From positions 620,001-684,000 of the forward strand of contig NZ_CP039704.1 of assembly GCF_005144965.1 (NCBI RefSeq): a DNA stretch of 64,000 bases, read 5' to 3'. Made by a program: the position numbers and the translations under genes. The stretch comes from Hankyongella ginsenosidimutans (GTDB taxonomy: Bacteria > Pseudomonadota > Alphaproteobacteria > Sphingomonadales > Sphingomonadaceae). Below are positions 55,376-64,000 of the stretch, piece after piece. Within the stretch, counting starts at the first letter, position 1, and every line of letters begins with the position of its first letter. The notes below the pieces were generated by a model. That model saw nothing but the letters and a program-made list of their open reading frames with translations. It was not told the DNA's origin and did no database searches.

Positions 55376-56571
55376 CACAAATAGCTGAGCAGAGCCGAGC
55401 GGCTGCGGCGCTTCACGCTGTCGTACCACAGGCAGGCGGGTGCAAGCGCCAGCACGATCGCGATCCACACGGCATAGGTCTCACCAAGGCTGAAGGCGGG
55501 GCCGTCGCCGGGCTTGCGCAACCAGAAGGCCTCGGAGGCCTTTGCCAGTGCCGATCCCTGCCCCCAGTCGACCAGCATGGCGACCAGATGGATGAGCATC
55601 AGGTGCAGCAGGTAATAGAACAGCGGCACCCGGCCGATCGCGGCCATGACCGCCACGAAGGCGCCACGCGCGTGTTCCAGCAGCGCCAGCAGGATCAGCG
55701 CCGGCCCCAGGGTCACCAGCGCATAAGCCAGCGACGGCGGATATTTCTGCACATTGAGGAAGGAATAGAAGGTTCCCAGGCCATGGTCGCGCAGCTGCCA
55801 GGGCGTAGTGTCGCCGTAGACGTTCAGCCCGCGGATCAGCACGAACAGCACGAGGCACAAGCCACCGAGCGCCAGCAGCGCCCGCTGCCGCGCCAGCGGC
55901 GGCCAGGCAAACACGCGCGAGGCGCCGAACCCGAGGAACACGATGCCGATCCATGGCAGCACCGGGTAGAAAACCAGGACGGTGGTGACGCCCATGTTCA
56001 CCGGCCCGCCAGCATGCAGTGCGGTCCAAAGCGGTGCCAGCGCGCCGAACTGCGCCGGCGTCACGGCGTCGAAAAGATTGTGGCCGGCGACGATGGCCAA
56101 TCCGATCGCGGCGATGGCAGCGCGTGGCAGGGCGCAGACCAGCGCCAGCATCATCATGCTGAAACCGATTGCCCACAGCACACCGAGCACGGACCATGCC
56201 GGGGTCCCGAAGACAGGCGTGGGGTGGATCGAGAAGGTCCACAGCAGCGTGACCAGTGTCGCATCCAGGAAGATCAGCCAGGCGCCGCGCGTCGCCAGAT
56301 AGGCGCGCAGGTCGCGCCCGGTGCGCCGCCCGCTGTTCAGGCTGAGCCCGGCGCAGCCGGCCAGAAAAGCGAAGGCCGGCGCACAATAGTGGGTGACGAA
56401 GCGGGTGAAGAACAGCGCCGGATTGCTGAGATCGAGGTCGAGCGGATCGAAGCGCGTGGCGGCGTCATGAAAGAAATCGCGCACATGGTCGAGCGCCATG
56501 ATCACCATGATGATGCCGCGCAGGCAATCGATGGAGGACAGGCGCGCCCCTCGGGCGACGGTGTTTTCCAT
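55375..56571 (-). CDS. YeiB/HGSNAT-like (DUF1624) polytopic membrane protein
   Basis: Intact 398-residue protein with about ten membrane helices. It starts MENTVARGARLSSIDCLRGI, with the family mark RLSSIDCLRGIIMVIMALDH and VRDFFHDAA. Further parts are HYCAPAFAFLAGCAGLSLNS, FYPVLPWIGIVFLGFGASRV and VPLFYYLLHLMLIHLVAMLV. Related enzymes (heparan-alpha-glucosaminide acetyltransferase group) move acetyl groups across membranes, but bacterial members are mostly uncharacterised. The ATG at 56571 was preferred to a far-upstream one at 56736, which would place repeat DNA inside the gene. Confidence 0.8.
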   Translation of the reverse strand: MENTVARGARLSSIDCLRGIIMVIMALDHVRDFFHDAATRFDPLDLDLSNPALFFTRFVTHYCAPAFAFLAGCAGLSLNSGRRTGRDLRAYLATRGAWLIFLDATLVTLLWTFSIHPTPVFGTPAWSVLGVLWAIGFSMMMLALVCALPRAAIAAIGLAIVAGHNLFDAVTPAQFGALAPLWTALHAGGPVNMGVTTVLVFYPVLPWIGIVFLGFGASRVFAWPPLARQRALLALGGLCLVLFVLIRGLNVYGDTTPWQLRDHGLGTFYSFLNVQKYPPSLAYALVTLGPALILLALLEHARGAFVAVMAAIGRVPLFYYLLHLMLIHLVAMLVDWGQGSALAKASEAFWLRKPGDGPAFSLGETYAVWIAIVLALAPACLWYDSVKRRSRSALLSYL

Positions 56572-56640
56572 GACGGCGTTCCTCTTGATTGCCGCGTAGC
56601 AGGCCAAAGGGAACAAAACAAGAAAATAAGCGCGCTGGTC

Positions 56641-56748
56641 GTGGGTCATTTTGAAATTTTGCCGCTCACCCTGAGCTGGACGAAGGGTTGAGCGGCTCGT
56701 GGTTCTGTCCGAGCTCACCACGAGCGGTTTATTCAAAATGACCCACTA
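56641..56748. repeat. family B repeat, copy 2 (complete, with inverted ends)
   Basis: About 108 bp bounded by GTGGGTCATTTTGAA and TTCAAAATGACCCAC. Inside lie CCGCTCACCCTGAGCTGGAC and hairpin arms CTCGTGGT / ACCACGAG. It is inverted relative to copy 1 at 52409. It makes up most of the 346-bp gene-free stretch 56572-56917; the remainder (56749-56917) is AT-rich and probably holds the promoter of the chemoreceptor gene. Confidence 0.75.
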
Positions 56749-56917
56749 CCACTTTAATCGAATAGAGGAAAAACTTCCAATTTCCTCAAGTATTTATGCC
56801 AGACCAACATGCTTGAGTCATTAAGACAAACGTTTTTAAAGAAATTATTAACAACAACATGTTACTCCCCACAAAGCAGTGGGCACACTCTTAACTTACA
56901 TCTCGGGGAGTAGACTT

Positions 56918-58406
56918 ATGGTTGATGGCATGACGACACGCTTACAACGGGCAATGGAGGCATTGCAACTTCTGGTCGAATTTGACCGGGAAGGATATTT
57001 TCTTGCCGCCAATGGCACCTTTCTTGAATTGTTCGGCTACAGAAATGACGAGGTGGCGGGTCAGCATCACCGTCTCCTGGTTGATTCTCAGGAAGCATCG
57101 GAGCCGGAGTATGGTGCGTTCTGGGCTGAACTTGCGCGGGGCCATTCGAAATCTGGGCGGTTTCGCTGCCTGAGCAAATCAGGCGAGGAAATCTGGATTG
57201 ATGCGAATTACTATTCGCTGCTTGATGATAACGGGACAGTTGAGCGTATCGTTATGACCGCCGCCGATGTCACGGAGCGCGAGAAAGGCGCGCGCACAGC
57301 GCCTCGGTGCTTGCGGCTATCGATCATGCGCAGGCCGTCATAGAATTCTCGCTTGAGGGCGCGATCCTGAGGGCCAACGACAATTTTCTTGCTGTTTTGG
57401 GCTACACTGAAGCTGAACTTGCCGGACAGCATCATTCCCTGTTCGTTCGCCCAGATTATGCCCGGTCAGCAGAATACCGCAATTTCTGGACACGACTGGG
57501 CAGGGGTGAAAGTTTCGCTGCACAGTTCGAACGGATCGGCAAGGGTGGAAAAGTCGTCTGGATCGAGGCGTCCTACAATCCGCTCCGCGACGCCAGGGGC
57601 AACGTGATTGGCGTTGTGAAGTTCGCGATCGACATCACGGCGCGCAAGGCCGCGAACACCCGGCTGGCCGATGAATTCGAAGCCGACGTCAAAGCGCTCG
57701 TCAGCGACGTCGCCGGCTCCGCGCACGATATGGAAAACACAGCCCAGTCGCTTGCCGCCTCCGCTCAGCAAACCAATCAGCAGTCGAGCGCACTTGCGGC
57801 AGCCTCTGAAGAACTGGCCATGTCGATTACCGAAATTTCACGTCAATTGAGCGAGGCAACCAATGTGGTCGACCTAGCCGTTCAACTGACAAGCCGCTCC
57901 GAAGAGCAGGTGGGTAATTTGCTGTCCGTTTCCGAAAAGTGGGAAGCGTCACGCAGTTGATTGCCCAGATCGCCAGCCAGACAAACCTGCTCGCGCTCAA
58001 CGCCACCATCGAGGCGGCGCGCGCCGGAGAGGCCGGCCGAGGCTTCGCTGTGGTCGCCGCGGAAGTGAAAGCGCTGGCGAACCAGACGACCAAGGCGACT
58101 GCAGATATCGCTCAGCATATCAAGGATATACAAGCCTCCAGCACGGCGACTGCGCAGGCGATCCAGGAGATCAGCAGGGTCATCACCACGGTCAGCGAGG
58201 TCAACAGCTCCATCGCTGGCGCAATTGAAGAACAGACCGCCACGACGCGTGAAGTATCCAGCAATCTCAACGGCTTTCAGGGAGCTGCCGAGTTGGTGGG
58301 GCAATCTTCAGGAACCGTGCTTTTGCGTTCGCAGTCGCTCAGTGACAAAGCAACAGACCTGCAGGAAAAGGTTGATCGCTTCCTGCTCAGCGCGCGGGCA
58401 ATGTAG
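56918..58406 (+). CDS. soluble PAS-PAS methyl-accepting chemotaxis protein (frameshifted)
   Basis: About 495 residues. From [20 protein letters not shown] (with GGGGAG upstream) come two PAS domains in tandem: [20 protein letters not shown] with [17 protein letters not shown], and [20 protein letters not shown] with [17 protein letters not shown]. Breaks near 57290 and 57940 surround the signalling part. The hairpin tip is [20 protein letters not shown], then [20 protein letters not shown]. No membrane segments or HAMP are seen, so it is cytoplasmic. Similar PAS-MCP proteins sense redox, oxygen or haem ligands; no ligand can be named. Confidence 0.9.
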
Positions 58407-58420
58407 CGACCCGGCTGGCG

Positions 58421-58674
58421 TTAACAGCGTGCGCCGCCGCAGATATCGTCCCACGTCGCAGCCATCGGGGCAGCGGCGCGCAGACCATGGGCGTGCGGCA
58501 TCGGCTGGTGCCACAGCTTCTCGTACCCCAGAGTACGACCGCCGCGACGACCGGCTCGATGATCGCAATCGCGCCGGCCATCTGCCAGGAGCCAGTGACC
58601 GCCAGCGCCACGCCGATCCCGATCAGCAGGTGGAGCGGCACAGCGCCTGAGACTTTGAGGATTTCGCGCAGCAT
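58421..58674 (-). CDS. DUF2061-like small membrane protein (frameshifted)
   Basis: About 84 residues starting MLREILKVSGAVPLHLLIGI with two membrane segments (LLIGIGVALAVTGSWQ and AIAIIEPVVAAVVLWG). Adding one G near 58528 gives YEKLWHQPMPHAHGLRAAAP and the end CGGARC at 58421. The TGSW...A..IIEP....V pattern followed by an aromatic/basic H-E/K-x-L-W resembles DUF2061, of unknown function. Convergent with the chemoreceptor, 14 bp apart. Confidence 0.6.
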
Positions 58675-58828
58675 GGTCTTGCTCCTGTCGATGCGCCTGC
58701 AATACCGCAATTGAGAACGTTTATCAAATGAGCGGTTCTCGCCAGGCTGATCGACTTTTCACTGGAGGCACGACCCAGCCACGTCTTCCCTTGACCCAGC
58801 GGCGCGTTTGCGGGACTGTAATGCTTGA

Positions 58829-60837
<2,009 letters not shown>

Positions 60838-60873
60838 CGCCGGCAAGCAGCCAGATCAGGCGCTGGCAGCATT

Positions 60874-60885
60874 TGGAACGGGTGA
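60874..60885. other. possible degenerate attachment site
   Basis: TGGAACGGGTGA here matches TGGAGCGGGTGA, the 3' end of the tRNA-Gly gene at 62411-62422, in 11 of 12 bases and in the same orientation. The two would bracket the AT-richer fic segment. The match is short and could be chance. Confidence 0.25.
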
Positions 60886-60935
60886 GGAAGATCCATCGTT
60901 AACAGAGATGCTCACAGCGACGGTTCAGTTGCGAT

Positions 60936-62066
60936 TTACAAGAGTCGAGGCTCCACCTCCTTGAAGACTCCCTTCCCTTCTGCGATGTTGAGCAAGCGAG
61001 GAAATGCGTAAATCGCTGGAGTGCGTCCAGATCCCCTCGGATTTTTGTGATTATTCCATTACTTTCAAGCAGACGGAGCATGTTGTTGGCCGTCACACGG
61101 TTGTTAAAACCTGCAACTTGGGCGAAAGTCGTTCCAGAAATAATCGGTCTCGTGAAAAGGCATCGACGACTGCCATCGCATACTGCGAATGTGTAAGGTC
61201 GATCACAGACCGCTTTGTCTCTTCATATAGATCTCGAATGCTTTTCACTTTAGCAAGATTTGCTTCTGCCTGCTCAACCATTCCCTGAAGGAAAAAGGTA
61301 AGCCAGCCATGCCAATCTTTGTGCGCGGTTATTCCCAGCAATCGATCATAATAATCGTCTCTATGTGCTTCGAGATATTCTGACATGTAAAACATCGGGC
61401 GTGAAAGTGCCCGCCGCTGATACAAAACGAGCGGTATTAACATGCGACCTATTCGTCCGTTGCCATCCTTGAAGGGGTGGAGAATCTCAAACTGGGCGTG
61501 TGCAACGGCTGTTTGCAGAACAGGGTCCTCTGTCGTGAGACCGATGTAGGTCTGCCATTCCTCAAGTGCAGAGTTGAGCACCAAAGGGGACGGAGGCACG
61601 AAGCGCGCTTTTCAATCGGATCTCCGCGTCGTCCAATCCAATTCTGATCGTCTCTGAACTTTCCTGGCATTTTGTCGCGGCCGCGTACTCCTTTCAGGAG
61701 CCGCTGATGCACCTCACGGATGAGTGATAGCGTAATAGGTCTATGTAGCAGAGCGGCCTCGGCAATACTGACTGCTGCCCGATAATTGCCGATTTCTTCA
61801 ATATCTCCCCGTCGTGTTTCGGAAATGATCAGGCCTGCTTCAGCCTCGAGAACTTCGTCCAGCGTGGCTTGAGTGCCCTCGATTTTTGAAGAGAGAACCG
61901 CTTCGTTTGCGGTTATGGGCGAAAGTAGGATGGCCGAATTCGGCAGCGTTTGAAGCATACCATCATAGCGGGCAAGGGAGGCGTTGGCTCGACCAACGAG
62001 TGGGAGAATCTCACGCCAACGGAGATCGGAAAGCGGCAAACTGTCGGGGTGGCAGGGCAAAGGCAT
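60936..62066 (-). CDS. Fic-family protein (two frameshifts)
   Basis: About 377 residues. Fic proteins transfer AMP or other groups to target hydroxyls. The N-terminus MPLPCHPDSLPLSDLRWREI is followed by a putative inhibitory helix with LSSKIEGTQ, fitting the S/T-xxx-E-G/N pattern of class II (self-inhibited) Fic proteins. A break near 61600 joins the core with the active site HPFKDGNGRIGRMLIPLVLY, complete. The C-terminal helix-turn-helix-like part includes NNMLRLLESNGIITKIRGDL. One T restored near 61012 gives FYAFPRLLNIAEGKGVFKEV and a stop at 60936. GC content is visibly lower than in flanking genes, suggesting transfer. Confidence 0.88.
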
Positions 62067-62410
62067 ATATATTGGATATCATGCCTCGATTTTAGTGTAA
62101 ATTAGAATGCCTTTTGATTTTCAAATTCCCACTCGTGTTAGCTGAAATTTGCGCCAGCCTGTTAATGATTCTTCTTGGACGCCTTTGCCTTTCACAACTC
62201 ACTCCGAGGAACGTTAGCGTTTCACTAAAAGAGTTGCGAAACGTAAACCCTCACTTCGCTTCTCATTCGGCTCCAAAATGCCGAACAATTAAAACACGCT
62301 CCATTTGCGGAGCCGCGCCCAACCGCCTCTTGTGGAGGCTGCTGGTTATCGGCTCGCGCGCCTCGATTAAGCACCAGGCAAACAACTTCATCCGCGATGT
62401 ATGGCAACCG
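62067..62410. other. 344-bp gene-free stretch between fic and tRNA-Gly
   Basis: AT-rich near fic and GC-rich near the tRNA gene. It holds the presumed fic promoter. Short open frames are present but show no family features, and I see no repeat or RNA gene in it. Confidence 0.4.
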
Positions 62411-62486
62411 TGGAGCGGGTGATGGGAATCGAACCCACGTAGCCAGCTTGGAAGGCTGGAGCTTTACCATTAAGCTACACCCGCTC
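62411..62486 (-). tRNA. tRNA-Gly (anticodon TCC)
   Basis: 76 bases including encoded CCA. Acceptor arms GAGCGGG and CCCGCTC pair fully. The anticodon arm is CCAGC-CTTCCAA-GCTGG with anticodon TCC, reading GGA (and probably GGG) glycine codons. The T-arm GTGGG-TTCGATT-CCCAT is standard. Confidence 0.95.
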
Positions 62487-62553
62487 GAACCCCAGTTCTT
62501 AGCCCGGCCCTTGCGGCTTGTGAAGCGTGGAAGCGCGCGGGGCGGCCCCACGT

Positions 62554-63477
62554 TCAGTCGGTCCAGTCGAGGCCCATGTCGCGGTAGATTTCGCGGTCGT
62601 CCGCCCAGTCCGGCTTCACCTTGACGAACAAGAACAGGTGGATACGCCGCCCGAGCAGCTTCTCCAGCTCCAGCCGGGCCGTGCCGCCCAGCTGCTTGAT
62701 GCGGCTGCCGCCCTTGCCGAGCACGATCGCCTTCTGGGTATCGCGTTCCACATAGACCACCTGATGCAGCGCGGCGGAGCCGTCCTTTCGCTCCTCCCAC
62801 TTCTCGGTCTCGACGGTCGCGGCGTAGGGCAGTTCCTCGTGCAGTTGCAGGTACAGCTGCTCACGGGTGATCTCGGCGGCCAGCAGGCGCTGCGATACGT
62901 CCGAGAGCTGGTCTTCCGGATAATGCCACGGCCCGGCCGGCATGCGCCGGACCAGCGCTGTCTTCAGGTCGGCGACGCCATCCCCGGTCTCGGCCGAGAT
63001 CATGAAGGTTTCCTCGAACGCCAGCAGCGCGTGGATCTGCACGGTCAGCGGCAGCAGCTTGTCCTTGCTGCACAGATCGACCTTGTTCAGCACCAGCAGC
63101 TTGGGCTCCGGGCGCGGGCGCAACGCCTCGATCAGGGCGCGCACCTCGTCGCGCAGGCCGCGCTTGGCGTCGATCACCAGGGCGATTACGTCGGCGTCGC
63201 TCGCGCCGTCCCACGCCGCCTTGACCATGGCGCGATCGAGCCGCCGGCGCGGGGCGAAGATGCCCGGCGTATCAACCAGCATCAGCTGCGTCGGACCTTC
63301 GATGGCGATGCCCATCAGCCGCGTGCGGGTGGTCTGCACCTTGGGGCTGACGATCGCCACCTTGGCGCCGACGAGCGCATTGGTGAGCGTCGATTTGCCG
63401 GCGTTGGGCGCGCCGATGATGGCGACCACCCCACAGCGGGTTTCCGCGTCCGGACCTTCGATGGTCTGCGCGCTCAT
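62554..63477 (-). CDS. era: GTPase Era
   Basis: Intact 307-residue GTPase needed for 30S subunit assembly. G1 IIGAPNAGKSTLTNALVG, G2/switch VQTTRTRLMGI, G3 VDTPGIFAPRRRLDRAM (DTPG), G4 VLNKVD and G5 MISAETGDG are seen. The C-terminal KH domain has VLGKGGSRIKQLG and FLFVKVKPDW. The ATG overlaps the rnc stop (ATGA), the usual rnc-era coupling. Confidence 0.97.
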   Translation of the reverse strand: MSAQTIEGPDAETRCGVVAIIGAPNAGKSTLTNALVGAKVAIVSPKVQTTRTRLMGIAIEGPTQLMLVDTPGIFAPRRRLDRAMVKAAWDGASDADVIALVIDAKRGLRDEVRALIEALRPRPEPKLLVLNKVDLCSKDKLLPLTVQIHALLAFEETFMISAETGDGVADLKTALVRRMPAGPWHYPEDQLSDVSQRLLAAEITREQLYLQLHEELPYAATVETEKWEERKDGSAALHQVVYVERDTQKAIVLGKGGSRIKQLGGTARLELEKLLGRRIHLFLFVKVKPDWADDREIYRDMGLDWTD

Positions 63478-64000
63478 TGCTGGCCTGCTTTCATCTGTTC
63501 AAGAAAGGCGGCCGCGACCGCGCGCTCCGCGTCCTGTTTCGAAGCCCCGGTGGCGCGCAGCGGCGGCAGGCCGCGTACGCTGAGTTCCACCGTGAAGGTC
63601 GGCATGTGGTCCGGCCCGGCGCGCTCGACCAGGGCATAGTGCGGGATCGGCAGGCCGCGCCCCTGCGCCCATTCCTGCAGGGCCGACTTCGGGTGGCGCG
63701 GGGCCTCCGGGGCGGCCTCGAGCATAGCCTGCCACTGGGTCTCGATGAAACGGCGCGCCGGCTCCAGCCCGCCGTCGCGGAACAGCGCGCCGATCAGCGC
63801 CTCGCAGACGTCCGCCAGCACGTTGTCGAGGTGCTGCACGCGCGACTGCGCAGCGCTCGCCGCCATGCGGATGTGGCGATAGGCTGCGATTGCGCGCGCG
63901 ACCTCGGCGCAGGTTTCGGTGCGCACCAGATCGGCATAGCGTTTGGCCAGGTCCCCTTCCGGCTCGCCGGGGTAGCGGCGGAACAGCCAGTCGGCCATCA
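63474..64000 (-). CDS. rnc: ribonuclease III, C-terminal part (cut by window end)
   Basis: RNase III processes rRNA precursors and double-stranded RNA. Visible from MADWLFRRYPGEPEGDLAKR, which is internal, since the upstream ERLEFLGD signature would lie beyond the edge. The catalytic-domain end is LADVCEALIGALFRDGGLEP (the D/E active-site helix DVCEALIGA). The dsRNA-binding domain has HPKSALQEWAQGRGLPIPHY and ATGASKQDAERAVAAAFLEQ. It ends MKAGQQ and overlaps era. Confidence 0.96.
   Translation of the reverse strand, partial: MADWLFRRYPGEPEGDLAKRYADLVRTETCAEVARAIAAYRHIRMAASAAQSRVQHLDNVLADVCEALIGALFRDGGLEPARRFIETQWQAMLEAAPEAPRHPKSALQEWAQGRGLPIPHYALVERAGPDHMPTFTVELSVRGLPPLRATGASKQDAERAVAAAFLEQMKAGQQ

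Noticed and set aside
62225..62800. Minus-strand frame running through tRNA-Gly into era
   Set aside because: It overlaps a clear tRNA and the era 3' end in another frame and has no conserved content.

Overview
The window is chromosomal DNA of an alphaproteobacterium. It is GC-rich, with the rpsT-dnaA pair, a MucR/Ros regulator, an era-rnc pair with overlapping ends, rsmI-yraN next to a divergent LpoA-like lipoprotein gene, UDP-glucuronate enzymes and an Atm1-type ABC exporter. I cannot assign an order or genus. Many genes are split by single-base frameshifts. In nearly every case I checked, adding one base to an existing short homopolymer restores the full family sequence. The breaks therefore look like uncorrected long-read consensus errors, not pseudogenes. 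CDS coordinates below give the reconstructed gene span, and breaks are noted in each entry.

Layout. 0.3-1.1 kb: an Anbu proteasome-like protease. 1.1-10.6 kb, minus strand: housekeeping run trpS, DUF4136 lipoprotein, DUF2333, universal stress protein, nfu, RutE-like nitroreductase, tsaB, rimI, mucR, recO, parC. 10.6-15.2 kb, plus strand: mutM, a small secreted protein, rpsT, dnaA, an EamA transporter. 15.2-19 kb, minus: a small membrane protein, an orphan CoxL-like molybdenum hydroxylase and a YeeZ-like SDR. 19-28.9 kb: pepN, a divergent LpoA-like lipoprotein, rsmI, yraN, a SirB1-like protein, gshB, a GT2 glycosyltransferase, a SIMPL protein and a LysR regulator. 28.9-31.3 kb, minus: peroxiredoxin-like protein, MFS transporter, secreted cupin.

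31.5-39 kb, plus: a tightly packed run of 3-hydroxybutyrate dehydrogenase, type II NADH dehydrogenase, patatin-like hydrolase, class III nucleotide cyclase, metallo-beta-lactamase-fold hydrolase and TPR-sulfotransferase. This reads as storage-polymer/lipid catabolism and NADH oxidation joined to a second-messenger module. 39.5-47.1 kb: two convergent operons, TonB receptor-Rieske oxygenase-APC permease against Rieske oxygenase-CrtI-like flavoprotein. This is the most system-like uncharacterised locus. 47.3-49.3 kb: a soluble hybrid-less two-component pair. 49.4-56.6 kb, minus: ugd, UDP-glucuronate epimerase, a small protein, a methyltransferase, Atm1-type ABC exporter and a YeiB/HGSNAT-like membrane protein. 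56.9-60.8 kb: soluble PAS-PAS chemoreceptor, DUF2061 protein, TPP riboswitch and thiC. 60.9-62.1 kb: an AT-richer fic gene just 3' of tRNA-Gly(TCC). 62.5-64 kb: era and the 3' part of rnc.

Four families of small non-coding palindromic repeats are scattered through the window. Several abut gene ends: one supplies the TAG stop of dnaA, another the TAG stop of a methyltransferase, and a third butts against the start of the TonB receptor. No CRISPR array, rRNA, transposase or prophage was seen.
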